Assembly: GCF_024137965.1 (NCBI RefSeq)
Contig: NZ_CP099975.1
Coordinates: 3,534,001-3,598,000 of the forward strand
Length of the DNA stretch: 64,000 nt
From: Halomonas sp. Y3
GTDB taxonomy: Bacteria > Pseudomonadota > Gammaproteobacteria > Pseudomonadales > Halomonadaceae
Direction: 5' to 3'
Shown: positions 44,086 to 52,770 of the stretch, piece by piece
Layout of the letters: each line of letters starts with the position of its first letter
Position numbering within the stretch: the first letter of the stretch is position 1
Notes under the pieces: model-generated
What the model was told of the DNA's origin: nothing
Seen by the model: the letters and a program-made list of their open reading frames with translations, nothing else
Databases searched by the model: none
Made by a program: the position numbers and the translations under genes

Positions 44086-44108
44086 ACCCGCCATCGCCTC
44101 GACACGAA

Positions 44109-44130
44109 GAAGGGGCCGAAAGGCCCCTTC
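44109..44130 (-). terminator. Original trpS terminator, now cut off by the IS
   Basis: GAAGGGGCC and GGCCCCTTC form a 9-base stem with loop GAAA. On the minus strand it would follow the trpS stop codon by about 23 bases if the IS were absent. A CTTC/T-containing tail follows. Confidence 0.7.
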
Positions 44131-44152
44131 CGGTCTCGCCGCGGGCATCGCC

Positions 44153-44156
44153 CTAG
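44153..44156. repeat. Target-site copy CTAG, left of the IS
   Basis: CTAG here and at 45744-45747 flank the element. The target is palindromic, so the copy number before insertion cannot be told from one sequence, but a 4-base duplication fits. Confidence 0.7.
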
Positions 44157-44171
44157 CAGTCTGTCGGACTT
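44157..44171 (+). repeat. IS left inverted repeat
   Basis: CAGTCTGTCGGACTT. It matches the right end exactly in reverse complement. Confidence 0.9.
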
Positions 44172-44318
44172 GAGGTTAATGGATGAGCTGAGGCGTGGGT
44201 TCTTCACCAACCCCCTGTGTTGGTGTTGGTGTGTGGCTCTTAACCTGCCCCTCAGCTTCTGCAAGGCGGTTCTGACGCCTTGCCTGCTGGCCGGTTGGGC
44301 GCGGCGAGCCCTCGGCCC

Positions 44319-45674
44319 TCAGCCCGCCGTCAACCGGTGCATCCGCTTGATATTCCACGCCATGGTGGCCAATCGCCACTCACCACTGACGTTCTCCAGG
44401 CCGCGCAGCGAGAACTGCCGGAACCCCATCACGTGCTTGATGATCCCGAAGACGGGTTCCACGGTATGTTTGCGCAATGCGTAGAGCGCTCGGCCCGCCT
44501 GCGTCTTCAAGCGGTGTGCCATTTGCTCGACGGGATCCTCGCTCGCCGGGGCAGGAGGATCAGCGGCGAAGCGCTCGAAGACCGGGAGGTGGTGGACGTC
44601 GCGCTGCATCGCCAACAGCGGTTCGATGCCATGGGCATGGCAGGCCTGGACATTGGCGCCACTGAAGTAGCCGGTATCGGCCAGCAGGTGGTCAGGTTTT
44701 TCCAGCGTTTCCGGGTAACCTTGCCAGGCCGTCAGTAGCGGCATGACTTGCTGCTTGTCATTGGTCGCCTGGGTGACGTGGACATGGGTCACCAACAGGC
44801 TGTCGGTATCAACCGCGGCTTGGGCGTTGTAGCACTGATCAAACCCCTTGCCGGTGACCGGCATGATGCGCGACTGCGGGTCGGTGAAATTGATCTGATC
44901 CTTGTCACGCGGGCCACCAGTGGGCGGTTCGGGGTCACGCCCACGGGGCTTCTTGCCGGCCTTGCGCTGCGCCTCCCGCCGCGCCACCTTTTCCTGATAG
45001 GCGGCTTGCTCGGTGGCGTCCCGCTCCTCGGCGCGCGCCTCGATCTTGGCCTTCGCCTCGGCGATGGCCGCCAGGCGGGCTTCACGGCGGGCAATCTCGG
45101 CGGGGATGTCCATGCCGTCGGCCGCGTCCTCCTTGTCCGCCGACTCGGCCCGCTCGGTCAGCGCTTTCACCTCTGCCCTGAACTGTGCCTCCAGCTTCTT
45201 GGCATGGCCATACGACAACGCCTTGTGCTTGCTGGCGTTGGCCTTGAGCTTGGTGCCGTCCAGGGCGATGGTGCCAAGCTTGAGCAGCTTCATCTCGCGG
45301 GCCAGCAGCAGCACCTGTACGAACAACTGTTCCAGTTCCGGCAGAAAGCGGCGGCGAAAGGTGGCCAGCGTGTCATGGTCGGGATGGGTATTGGCGGCCA
45401 GGTAGCGGAACGCCACCGAGTCATAGGTGGCACGCTCGATCTTGCGGCTGGAGACCACCCCGGTGGCGTAGCCGTAGATCAGCAGGCTCAGCAGCACCGC
45501 CGGGTGATGTGCCTTGGAACCCCGCCCCATGTAACGCCGGGTCAACGTCGAGAGGTCCAGTTGTTCGACAACATCGACAACGAACCGCGCCAGGTGACCA
45601 TCGGGCAACCACTCGTCTACCGAAGGCGGCAGCAGGTAATCGGTCTGGCGGTCCACAGGGATGAAGCGGCTCAT
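44319..45674 (-). CDS. IS1182-family transposase
   Basis: This 451-residue transposase is complete. The N-terminal domain starts MSRFIPVDRQTDYLLPPSVD and contains ILYGYATG-like DUF772 sequence. The catalytic core shows the three acidic residues in context: TIALDGTKLKANASK, LLADTGYFSG and VEPVFGIIKHVMGFRQF. A Glu/Arg-rich linker (about residues 190-240) separates the first two. It starts about 55 bases from the right end of the element. Confidence 0.93.
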   Translation of the reverse strand: MSRFIPVDRQTDYLLPPSVDEWLPDGHLARFVVDVVEQLDLSTLTRRYMGRGSKAHHPAVLLSLLIYGYATGVVSSRKIERATYDSVAFRYLAANTHPDHDTLATFRRRFLPELEQLFVQVLLLAREMKLLKLGTIALDGTKLKANASKHKALSYGHAKKLEAQFRAEVKALTERAESADKEDAADGMDIPAEIARREARLAAIAEAKAKIEARAEERDATEQAAYQEKVARREAQRKAGKKPRGRDPEPPTGGPRDKDQINFTDPQSRIMPVTGKGFDQCYNAQAAVDTDSLLVTHVHVTQATNDKQQVMPLLTAWQGYPETLEKPDHLLADTGYFSGANVQACHAHGIEPLLAMQRDVHHLPVFERFAADPPAPASEDPVEQMAHRLKTQAGRALYALRKHTVEPVFGIIKHVMGFRQFSLRGLENVSGEWRLATMAWNIKRMHRLTAG

Positions 45675-45728
45675 GGCGATCTTCTCAGCTCGGCGATGAC
45701 GGTGGTCAGTATCTCACGGTGCGACGGA

Positions 45729-45743
45729 AAGTCCGACAGACTG
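45729..45743 (-). repeat. IS right inverted repeat
   Basis: AAGTCCGACAGACTG, the exact inverse complement of the left end. The following CTAG contains the complement of the trpS stop codon. Confidence 0.9.
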
Positions 45744-46769
45744 CTAGACGAAGCGGCCCAGCCCTACCGCCTGGCGCAGGCGATCCATGGTCGGCGCCGC
45801 CTCTTCCCGGGCGCGTTCGGCGCCCTTCTTCAGCACCGCCTCGATATGGCCTGGGTCCTCCAGCAGCGCCTGGTAGCGCTCCCGGGGCTCGCGCAGCTGC
45901 TCGTTGAGGGTCTCGAAGAGACGATTCTTGGCCTCGCCCCAGCCGATGCCGTTCTCGTACTCGGTGCGCATGGCGGCGGTCTCCTCCGCCGTGGCGAAGG
46001 CGGAGTAGATCTGGAAGAGGGTGCAGGTCTCGGGGTCCTTGGGCTCGCCGGGCTCCAGGGAGTTGGTCTTGATCTTGCGCACCAGCTTCAGGAGCTTCTT
46101 CTCGGGGGCGAAGAGCGGGATGGTGTTGTTGTAGCTCTTGGACATCTTGCGGCCGTCCAGGCCGTTGAGCACCGCCACGTTATCGTCGACCACCGCCTCG
46201 GGCTGGGTGAAGTAGTCGCCCTTGTAGAGATGGTTGAAGCGCCCGGCGATATCCCGGGCCATCTCGATATGCTGGATCTGGTCGCGGCCCACCGGCACCC
46301 GGTTGGCGTTGAACATCAGGATATCGGCGGCCATCAGCACCGGGTAGCCGAACAGGCCCATGGTGATGCCCTTGTCGGGGTCCTGGTTGCCGGCGGCCTC
46401 GTTCTCCGCTACCGCCGCCTTGTAGGCGTGGGCGCGGTTCATCAGCCCCTTGGCGCAGACGCAGGAGAGCATCCAGGTCAGCTCCGGGATCTCGGGGATA
46501 TCGGACTGCTGGTAGAAGATGGCGTTGTCGGTATCCAGCCCCAGCGCCAGCCAGGTGGCGGCGATCTCCAGGCGCGACTCCTGGACGCGCCCGGGCTCCT
46601 GGCACTTGATCAGCGCATGTAGGTCGGCGAGGAAGTAGTAGGACTGCACGGTCGGGTCCTGGCTCGCCTCGATGGCGGGCTTGATGGCGCCGACGTAATT
46701 GCCCAGGTGGGGAGTACCGGTGGTGGTGATGCCGGTGAGAACGCGGGTCTTCTCGGAAGCTGCACTCAT
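45744..46769 (-). CDS. trpS: Tryptophanyl-tRNA synthetase
   Basis: TrpS charges tRNA-Trp. The 341-residue class Ic synthetase begins near MSAASEKTRVLTGITTTGTPHLGNYVGAI, holding the HIGH-like motif, and has the KMSKS motif in LDGRKMSKSYNN. It ends GLGRFV with the TAG stop formed by the CTAG target of the IS, so the protein is not truncated. A longer frame reaches 46829, but 46769 fits the family; it has no clear ribosome site. Confidence 0.95.
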   Translation of the reverse strand: MSAASEKTRVLTGITTTGTPHLGNYVGAIKPAIEASQDPTVQSYYFLADLHALIKCQEPGRVQESRLEIAATWLALGLDTDNAIFYQQSDIPEIPELTWMLSCVCAKGLMNRAHAYKAAVAENEAAGNQDPDKGITMGLFGYPVLMAADILMFNANRVPVGRDQIQHIEMARDIAGRFNHLYKGDYFTQPEAVVDDNVAVLNGLDGRKMSKSYNNTIPLFAPEKKLLKLVRKIKTNSLEPGEPKDPETCTLFQIYSAFATAEETAAMRTEYENGIGWGEAKNRLFETLNEQLREPRERYQALLEDPGHIEAVLKKGAERAREEAAPTMDRLRQAVGLGRFV

Positions 46770-46825
46770 GAGGAAAACGGACTCTGCTGTTCGTAAATGG
46801 CGGCTATGGTAACGCGCGCTCCCCA

Positions 46826-47947
46826 TCAAGGCGACCGGAGCAGCGCCTGGGGCTCGGCCGCCTCGAGGCCGAAGGCCTCGGCCACCGCCCGATAGGCGAC
46901 CTGGCCTGCATGCACGTTGAGGCCGGCCAGGAAGTGGGGGTCGTCGGCCAGGGCCTGCCGCCAGCCCTTGTCGGCCAGGGCGATCACGAACGGCAGGGTG
47001 GCGTTGGTGAGCGCCTGGGTGGAGGTGCGGGCCACGGCGCCGGGCATGTTGGCCACACCATAGTGGACGATGCCGTCGACCACATAGGTAGGGTCGGCGT
47101 GGGTGGTGGGACGGCTGGTCTCGAAACAGCCCCCCTGGTCGATGGCCACATCGAGCAGCACGCTGCCGGGCCTCATCTCCGCCAGCATCGCCCGGGTCAC
47201 CAGCCGGGGAGCGGCGGCCCCGGGCACCAGCACCGCGCCGATCACCAGGTCGGACTCGCGCACCGTCGCCTCGATGGCATCGGCGGTGGCGAAGAGCGTC
47301 CGCATGCGCCCCTGATAGCGGTCATCCAGGACCTCCAGGCGCGGTATCGACTTGTCGAGCACCGTCACCTCGGCGCCCAGGCCCAGCGCCATGCGCGCGG
47401 CGTTCTCCCCTACCACGCCGCCGCCGATCACCGCGACCCGGGCCGGCGGCACCCCGGGCACCCCGGGCAGCAGCACGCCGGAACCGCCCTGGGCCTTCTC
47501 CAGGCCGTGAGCGCCGGCCTGGATCGCCATGCGCCCGGCCACGGTGCTCATGGGCGCCAGCAGCGGCAGGCCGCCCTGGCGGTCGGTGACGGTCTCGTAG
47601 GCAATAGCGGTGGCACCGCTTGCCATCAACCCCCGGGTCAGGGCCTCGTCGGCGGCCAGGTGCAGGTAGGTGAAGAGCGTCTGGCCGGAGCCCAGGCGCA
47701 CAAGCTCCTCGGGCTGGGGCTCCTTGACCTTGAGGATCAGCTCGGCACTCTCCCACACCGCCGCTGCATCGGCCACGACCCGGGCACCGGCCGCCTCATA
47801 GGCGGCATCGTCGAAGCCTGCCCCCTCGCCGGCCCCGGCCTGCACCGTGACCGAATGGCCACGACCAACCAGCTCCCGCGCCCCGGCGGGGGTCAAGGCG
47901 ACGCGGTACTCGTGGGTCTTGATCTCACGGGGAACGGCGATCTGCAT
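46826..47947 (-). CDS. ald: Alanine dehydrogenase
   Basis: This 373-residue enzyme interconverts alanine and pyruvate with NAD. It begins [20 protein letters not shown], carries the Rossmann motif [19 protein letters not shown] near residue 172, and has the conserved histidine region [12 protein letters not shown] and the segment [30 protein letters not shown] precedes the ATG at 47947. It is upstream of trpS with a 56-base gap. Lysine-type saccharopine dehydrogenases are related, but the length and motifs favour Ald. Confidence 0.93.
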   Translation of the reverse strand: MQIAVPREIKTHEYRVALTPAGARELVGRGHSVTVQAGAGEGAGFDDAAYEAAGARVVADAAAVWESAELILKVKEPQPEELVRLGSGQTLFTYLHLAADEALTRGLMASGATAIAYETVTDRQGGLPLLAPMSTVAGRMAIQAGAHGLEKAQGGSGVLLPGVPGVPPARVAVIGGGVVGENAARMALGLGAEVTVLDKSIPRLEVLDDRYQGRMRTLFATADAIEATVRESDLVIGAVLVPGAAAPRLVTRAMLAEMRPGSVLLDVAIDQGGCFETSRPTTHADPTYVVDGIVHYGVANMPGAVARTSTQALTNATLPFVIALADKGWRQALADDPHFLAGLNVHAGQVAYRAVAEAFGLEAAEPQALLRSP

Positions 47948-48016
47948 GGTGGCTCCTTTGCCTGGCGTGTCCTGGCCCTCCATTACACCACAGCCCGACT
48001 CGCCCTGTCGGCACGC

Positions 48017-48451
48017 TCACTCCACCACGGCGGCCTCGCCGTAGATTCGCCGGTACTCCTCGGGCAGGCGCCGCGGGCGACCGCTGGAGAGCTCGATGCA
48101 GGCGAAGCGGGTGCGGGCCTTGAGCAGGGTGCGGCCATCGGCGGGGCGGACCAGCTGGAAGCGGCGGGTCAGGGTCAGGCGGCTGTCGTCGGCGATGATC
48201 CAGGTGGCCAGGGCCAGGCGGTCCCCTTCGAAGGCCGGGGCCAGGTAGTCCAGCTCGTGGCGATGCACCGCCATGCCGCGATCCAGCTCCCGGTAGCGCT
48301 CGAGGGTCAGCCCCAGGGCGTCGGAGTGGGCCCAGCTCACCCGCTCGATCCAGCGCAGGTACTCGGCGTTGTTGGCATGGTCGTACTCGTCGATGGCCGA
48401 GGGCTCGACGACGAGCTCGATCACGAAGGGGTCGGGCAGGTCCCACGCCAT
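48017..48451 (-). CDS. Acyl-CoA thioesterase (4-hydroxybenzoyl-CoA thioesterase family)
   Basis: This 144-residue hotdog-fold protein has the family motif EYDHANNAEYLRWIERVSWAH near residue 20, with the catalytic-type Asp, His and Asn positions. It likely hydrolyses an acyl-CoA of unknown chain. The ATG at 48451 is preceded by AAAGGAG, and the longer frame upstream is the next gene in another frame. It lies between ald and a DUF2007 gene on the same strand. Confidence 0.85.
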   Translation of the reverse strand: MAWDLPDPFVIELVVEPSAIDEYDHANNAEYLRWIERVSWAHSDALGLTLERYRELDRGMAVHRHELDYLAPAFEGDRLALATWIIADDSRLTLTRRFQLVRPADGRTLLKARTRFACIELSSGRPRRLPEEYRRIYGEAAVVE

Positions 48452-48483
48452 GGCAGGCTCCTTTCGCATCAGGGGCTCGGCGC

Positions 48484-48801
48484 TCAGGGGCGGTGCGCCC
48501 CGCAGCTCCAGCAGGTGTCGAAGACGCCCTCCAGCGACTCGCCGCAGCCGGGACAGCGCCAGGCCGGCGCTTCGCTCTCCCCGGACAGGGCATCGCGAAT
48601 CAGCGCCTCGGCCCGCTCGCGGTTGTGGGGTTTCACCCACACCTCGGGCTCGCACTCCCCCAGGGGCAGCTCGCCGGCGCCGCCGCCCAGGGTCATGTTG
48701 CGCAGCTCGCCCGGAATGCCCGCGGCCTCCAGCAGGTTGCGCACATGGCTGACCAGCAGCGCGTTGGAGTGGGCGAAGACGCGCACCGAGTCGCCGACCA
48801 T
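48484..48801 (-). CDS. DUF2007-type protein with C-terminal zinc ribbon
   Basis: This 105-residue protein starts MVGDSVRVFAHSNALLVSHV, the DUF2007 (putative signal-transducing) fold, followed by a C-terminal zinc ribbon with CPGCGESLEGVFDTCWSCG. It starts two bases after the stop of the methyltransferase gene. The function is unknown. The combination of this domain with a zinc ribbon is what can be seen. The long frame up to 49935 is a shadow of the methyltransferase. Confidence 0.75.
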   Translation of the reverse strand: MVGDSVRVFAHSNALLVSHVRNLLEAAGIPGELRNMTLGGGAGELPLGECEPEVWVKPHNRERAEALIRDALSGESEAPAWRCPGCGESLEGVFDTCWSCGAHRP

Positions 48802-48803
48802 GA

Positions 48804-49997
48804 TCAGTCCCGGAAGACCCGCACGCCCAGGGCCTTGAGATAGCTGGTCTCCGGAATCGCCGGATGCACCGGGTGATCCGGTCCCTGGTGGCCCTGGAAG
48901 AGGATCTGACCGTGGCGATCCTGGTGGCGCACCGCGCCGCGCACCGCGTCCACCAGCCGCTCCGGCGCCAGGTGCATGGAGCACGACGCCGACAGCAGCA
49001 GGCCGTCGCGGCCCAGCAGGCGCATCGCCTCGCGGTTGAGCTTGCCGTAGGCCCGCTCGCCGTTGGGGATGTCCTTGCGCTTCTTGATGAAGGCGGGCGG
49101 GTCGAGGATCACCACGTCGAACTCTTCGCCGTCGGCCTTGAGCGCCGCCAGCGCCTCGAAGGCATCGCCCTCGCCCACCGCCACCCGCTCGTGAAGGCCG
49201 TTCAGTGCGGCGTTCTCGGCCACCCGCTCGAGGGCCGCCGCGGAGGAATCCACGCAGAGCACCTCGCTGGCGCCGTGGGCGGCGGCCTGCACGCCCCAGC
49301 CGCCCACGTAGCTGAACAGGTCCAGCACCCGCTTGCCGGCCACGTGCTGGTTGAGCCAGGCGCGGTTGATGCGGTGGTCGTAGAACCAGCCGGTCTTCTG
49401 GCCGTCGAGCACCGGGGCGGCGAAGCGCACGCCGTTCTCCTCCAGCAGCACCGGGTCTGCCACCTCGCCCTTGACCACCTCGACGTAGCGCTCGAGGCCC
49501 TCCTGGCGGCGGCCGCTGGTGTCGTTGCGCAGCACCACCGTGGTCGGCGAGAGCACCTTGTCCAGGGCGTCGAGCAGCTCGGGCAGCACCGCCTGCATGC
49601 CGGCGGTATTGAGCTGCACCACCAGGGTGTCGGCGAAGCGGTCGATCACCAGGCCCGGCAGCAGGTCGCCCTCGCCGTGCACCAGGCGGTAGTAGGGGGC
49701 GGCGAAGAGGCGCTGGCGCAGGGCCAGGGCCTGGTTGAGCCGGTGCACCAGCAGCGAGCGGTCGAGCCCCTGCTTGGGCTCCCGGGAGACCAGCCGCGCG
49801 CAGATCAGCGAGTTGGGGTTGACGTAGGCCACCCCCAGCGCCTTGCCGTTGGCGGCCTCCACCACCACCTGCTGGCCAGGCTCGAGGCCCTTGAGCGGGG
49901 TGGCGCCGGTGTCGATCTCGTTGGAGTAGAGCCACAGGTGGCCGGCCTTGAGGCGACGGTCGGCGTGCTTCTTCAGGCGCAGGGAGGACAGGGTCAT
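48804..49997 (-). CDS. rlmI: 23S rRNA m5C methyltransferase, RlmI type
   Basis: This 397-residue class I SAM methyltransferase has an N-terminal PUA domain (SLRLKKHADRRLKAGHLWLYSNEI), a linking domain and a Rossmann domain with DLFSYVGGWGVQAAAHG and VVILDPPAFIKKRK. The active-site cysteine lies in LLSASCSMHLAPE. RlmI methylates C1962 of 23S rRNA in E. coli, and the whole domain order matches. The start at 49997 gives the usual MTLSSLRLKK. It overlaps nothing and is followed closely by the DUF2007 gene. Confidence 0.9.
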   Translation of the reverse strand: MTLSSLRLKKHADRRLKAGHLWLYSNEIDTGATPLKGLEPGQQVVVEAANGKALGVAYVNPNSLICARLVSREPKQGLDRSLLVHRLNQALALRQRLFAAPYYRLVHGEGDLLPGLVIDRFADTLVVQLNTAGMQAVLPELLDALDKVLSPTTVVLRNDTSGRRQEGLERYVEVVKGEVADPVLLEENGVRFAAPVLDGQKTGWFYDHRINRAWLNQHVAGKRVLDLFSYVGGWGVQAAAHGASEVLCVDSSAAALERVAENAALNGLHERVAVGEGDAFEALAALKADGEEFDVVILDPPAFIKKRKDIPNGERAYGKLNREAMRLLGRDGLLLSASCSMHLAPERLVDAVRGAVRHQDRHGQILFQGHQGPDHPVHPAIPETSYLKALGVRVFRD

Positions 49998-50013
49998 GGA
50001 AATCTCTCGCAAA

Positions 50014-50859
50014 TCAGATCTGGCAGTGGGGGCAGTAGACGCTGGCCCGCTGCCCGAGGGTGACGAGGCGCAGCTCGGCGCCGCACTGCCGGCAGGGCTC
50101 GCCGTGACGGCCGTAGACGTTGAGGCGCTGCTTGAAGTAGCCCGGCTCGCCGGTACCGCTGACGAAGTCGCGCAGGGTGGTGCCGCCCTGGGTGATGGCC
50201 GCGGCCAGCACTTCCCGGGCGGCGGCGGCCAGGCGGTCATAGCGCTCGCGGCTGATGCGCCCGGCGGCGCGGCGCGGGTCGATGCCGGCCATGAAGAGCG
50301 CCTCGCTGGCGTAGATGTTGCCCACCCCCACCACCACGGCGTTATCCATCAGGAAGGGCTTTACCGCCACCCGGCGACCGCGGGAGAGCGCGAACAGGCG
50401 CTCGCCGTCGAAGGCGTCCGACAGGGGCTCCGGGCCAAGGCGCGCCAGGCGCGGGTCCTGCTCGGGGCTGCCGGCCAGCCAGTCGACAAAGCCGAAGCGG
50501 CGCGGGTCGTGGTAGCGCAGGATGGCGCCACCCTCGAGCACCAGGTCGATGTGGTCGTGCTTCTTCGGCAGCTCGCCGAGGCGGGCGATACGCAGGCTGC
50601 CGGACATGCCCAGGTGCCAGAGCAGGGTGCCGCCGGCCAGATGACCACCAGCTGAGTCGCCGCCGGCGAGCGGCACCAGCAGGTACTTGGCGCGGCGGGC
50701 GAGCTCGCCGATACGCGCGCCCACCAGGCGCTCCACCAGGTCTCCCGGCACCGGCACGCGCAGGCGCGGCTGGCGCACGATCACTTCACTGATCTCGCGC
50801 CCCTCCAGGTGGGGGGCAATACCGCGGCGGGTCGTCTCGACTTCGGGCAGCTCGGGCAT
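50014..50859 (-). CDS. mutM: Formamidopyrimidine-DNA glycosylase
   Basis: MutM removes 8-oxoguanine and other oxidised purines from DNA. The 281-residue protein begins [20 protein letters not shown] with the catalytic Pro and Glu. The helix-two-turn-helix region and the C-terminal zinc finger ([10 protein letters not shown] then CPHC) are complete. The lysine-containing [11 protein letters not shown] segment is also conserved. It lies downstream of rpmBG in the transcribed direction, behind a strong hairpin. Confidence 0.96.
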   Translation of the reverse strand: MPELPEVETTRRGIAPHLEGREISEVIVRQPRLRVPVPGDLVERLVGARIGELARRAKYLLVPLAGGDSAGGHLAGGTLLWHLGMSGSLRIARLGELPKKHDHIDLVLEGGAILRYHDPRRFGFVDWLAGSPEQDPRLARLGPEPLSDAFDGERLFALSRGRRVAVKPFLMDNAVVVGVGNIYASEALFMAGIDPRRAAGRISRERYDRLAAAAREVLAAAITQGGTTLRDFVSGTGEPGYFKQRLNVYGRHGEPCRQCGAELRLVTLGQRASVYCPHCQI

Positions 50860-50919
50860 GGCGGCGCTCGTTGGGCGGGGCTGTTGCGAAGGGCTCTGGC
50901 GGAGGCGGTCTACAAACGC

Positions 50920-50951
50920 CTGAACCCGGCTGACCAGGCAGCCGGGTTCAG
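50920..50951 (-). terminator. Intrinsic terminator after rpmG
   Basis: CTGAACCCGGCTG (50920-50932) and CAGCCGGGTTCAG (50939-50951) form a perfect 13-base stem. On the minus strand it is followed by GCGTTTGTAG, a weak T-run. It lies between rpmG and mutM, so mutM probably has its own promoter. Confidence 0.8.
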
Positions 50952-50988
50952 AAGGACAGGTAGAACACCTGCGGAAGACGACCAAGAC

Positions 50989-51144
50989 TTACTTGATCTT
51001 GGCTTCCTTGTACATCACGTGCTTGCGGACGACCGGGTCAAACTTCTTGAACTCGAGCTTGTCCGGGGTGTTCCGCTTGTTCTTGTCGGTGGTGTAGAAG
51101 TGGCCGGTACCGGCACTGGACACCAGCTTGATCTTGTCACGCAT
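50989..51144 (-). CDS. rpmG: 50S ribosomal protein L33
   Basis: This 51-residue protein reads [20 protein letters not shown] and ends [13 protein letters not shown], a clear L33. It has no cysteine pairs, so it is the zinc-independent form. It lies directly after rpmB, the universal rpmBG order. The gene is short enough to be missed by simple length cut-offs. Confidence 0.96.
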   Translation of the reverse strand: MRDKIKLVSSAGTGHFYTTDKNKRNTPDKLEFKKFDPVVRKHVMYKEAKIK

Positions 51145-51171
51145 GACTGCTGCTCCCTGAATGGATATCGC

Positions 51172-51408
51172 TTAGACGGCGTCGCCGCGCTTGCGGAGGT
51201 CGCTGAGCACCGCTTCGATGCCCTTCTTGTCGATGATGCGCATGCCCTTGGAGGAGACGCGCAGCTTGACGAAGCGATTCTCGGACTCGACCCAGAAACG
51301 ATGGGTGTGCAGGTTCGGCAGGAACCGACGGCGGGTCTTGCGCTGGGAGTGTGAAACGTTGTTACCAGTCACCGGGCGCTTGCCGGTAACCTGACATACT
51401 TTTGACAT
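51172..51408 (-). CDS. rpmB: 50S ribosomal protein L28
   Basis: This 78-residue protein begins [20 protein letters not shown] and continues with the basic segment [17 protein letters not shown], typical of L28. Only one cysteine remains in the N-terminal region, so it is also the zinc-independent form. TTGGAGG precedes the ATG at 51408; the frame upstream of this is leader sequence. It opens the rpmB-rpmG unit. Confidence 0.97.
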   Translation of the reverse strand: MSKVCQVTGKRPVTGNNVSHSQRKTRRRFLPNLHTHRFWVESENRFVKLRVSSKGMRIIDKKGIEAVLSDLRKRGDAV

Positions 51409-51532
51409 TGGAGCCTCCAACCGCTGGCCAGGTGTTCGATGGCCGCAGCGATCGAACCCTGAGTGTTCAAAACCTGTCGGGCAAACCGGGAGATCCCGTG
51501 AAATTTGACCCAAGGGAATTCAAAGGCTGCAC

Positions 51533-51561
51533 TTTATACCAGAGACCGCCTCGCCGGGCAA
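51533..51561 (-). promoter_or_regulatory. Sigma70 promoter for rpmBG
   Basis: On the minus strand TTGCCC (51556-51561) and TATAAA (51533-51538) are spaced by 17 bases. Transcription would start near 51526, giving a leader of about 118 bases. Confidence 0.65.
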
Positions 51562-51823
51562 GCGTGAAGCGGAGATCCAGCAGGACCCAACAGGGGGCGT
51601 AGTATGGCGCCGCAACAGGGGCGTGGCGCATGGGGCTTGGCGCACAGCGTCAGCCGGTGGCGGAGAGCATGCTTGCGACCCTGATTCCCGGGAGTCAGAT
51701 CGACGTCAAACCCAGGAGCCGAGCGCAGCCGGGCACGCATTCTACCAAAGCGCCCAATAAAGCACCATAGTCCCCGACTGAAATCCGGGGCTATCGCAGC
51801 TGCTCCGAGGGGGAAAGCGAAAG

Positions 51824-51923
51824 GCGCCGGGGATAGGTCCGAGAGGGGGTCCGAGGACCAGGGACGGCCGAGGTAGCCTACAAGGAAGTACTCGTAGCGC
51901 CCCCTCGAGGGCCTGTCGCCGGA
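51824..51923. repeat. Dispersed hairpin-ended repeat, copy B
   Basis: The left box (51824-51852) and right box (51896-51923) are nearly the same as those of copy A, but only 43 bases lie between them, against 123 in copy A. The two boxes of this copy match inversely at 18 of 23 core positions, 20 of 23 if G-U pairs are allowed. The short interior lacks the palindromes found in copy A. Confidence 0.75.
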
Positions 51924-51963
51924 GAAGCCTTGAGCCGGGCTGCCATCTTCGATAGCTCCGGGC

Positions 51964-52638
51964 TTACAGCCACCCCCGCTCGGCGAAGGAGACCACCTCG
52001 CCATCCCCCACCACGAAGTGATCCAGCACCCGGATCTCGAAGAGCCCCAGCGCCTCGCGCAGCCGATCGGTGATGCGCCGGTCGGCGTCCGAGGGCTCGG
52101 CCACCCCGGAGGGGTGGTTATGGGCGAAGATGATCGCCCCGGCCCCCAGCTCCAGGGCACGGCGGGCCACCTCCCGGGGGTAGACCGAGGCGCTGTCCAG
52201 GGTGCCCCGAAACAGCGACTCGTAGCGGATCACCCGATGCTGGCTGTCGAGGAAGAGGGCGGCGAACTCCTCGTGGCCCAGGTGGCGCAGCTGGGCGGCC
52301 AGGTAGCGGCGCACCAGGGTCGGCGAGGTGAGCGCCTCGCCCCGGGCCAGCTGGCTCGCCAGGTGGCGCCGGGAGAGCTCCAGAGTCGCCTGGAGCTGAA
52401 CGTACTTGGCGCTGCCCATGCCCCGGGCGGCGCAGAAGCGCTCGCGGTCGGCCTCCAGCAGCTGGCGCAGCCCGCCGAACTCCAGCAGCAGGTCCCGGGC
52501 GAGATCCACCGCCGAGCGCCCCTGAACCCCCACCCGCAGGAAGATCGCCAGCAGCTCCGCATCCGACAGCACCTCCGGCCCCAGCGCCAGCAGCTTCTCC
52601 CGGGGGCGCTCCCCCTCCGGCCAGTCCCTGATCGACAT
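51964..52638 (-). CDS. radC: RadC-family (JAB/MPN) protein
   Basis: This 224-residue protein has an N-terminal helix-hairpin-helix part ([17 protein letters not shown]) and a C-terminal JAMM metal-binding domain with the motif [16 protein letters not shown]. It begins [17 protein letters not shown], as usual. Despite the name, a direct role in repair is not established for the family. It is divergent from coaBC, as in many gammaproteobacteria. Confidence 0.94.
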   Translation of the reverse strand: MSIRDWPEGERPREKLLALGPEVLSDAELLAIFLRVGVQGRSAVDLARDLLLEFGGLRQLLEADRERFCAARGMGSAKYVQLQATLELSRRHLASQLARGEALTSPTLVRRYLAAQLRHLGHEEFAALFLDSQHRVIRYESLFRGTLDSASVYPREVARRALELGAGAIIFAHNHPSGVAEPSDADRRITDRLREALGLFEIRVLDHFVVGDGEVVSFAERGWL

Positions 52639-52770
52639 CTTCGGCTCCCTGCTCCGCCACCCGTCTGTTGACCAGTGTAGCCGCTGGCGGCTCGCAGGGT
52701 GCCTGCGCTACGCAAGGCTGGACGCCAGTGGTAAGGTAGGCGGCTGACAATCGCGCTCCGGACAACGCCC

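Larger units (their letters stand above)
44157..45743. mobile_element. IS1182-family insertion sequence (1587 bp)
   Basis: The element is bounded by perfect 15-base inverted repeats, CAGTCTGTCGGACTT at 44157-44171 and its complement at 45729-45743, with CTAG on both sides. It carries one transposase gene reading leftward. The intact frame and perfect ends suggest it is recent and possibly active. It sits at the stop codon of trpS without changing the protein. Confidence 0.92.
51409..51963. other. rpmB-radC intergenic region with promoter and repeat
   Basis: These 555 bases contain the rpmB promoter (51533-51561), a leader of about 120 bases, and copy B of the dispersed hairpin element (51824-51923). 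The sequence between 51600 and 51800 shows no gene or clear structure that I can support. radC ends at 51964 and reads toward this region. Confidence 0.55.

Noticed and set aside
45744..45747. Truncation of TrpS by the IS
   Set aside because: The target CTAG keeps the TAG stop codon and the protein has normal length.
48484..49935. A 483-codon frame fusing the DUF2007 protein to an upstream part
   Set aside because: The upstream part is a shadow of the rlmI gene. The DUF2007 protein has its own ATG just after the rlmI stop.
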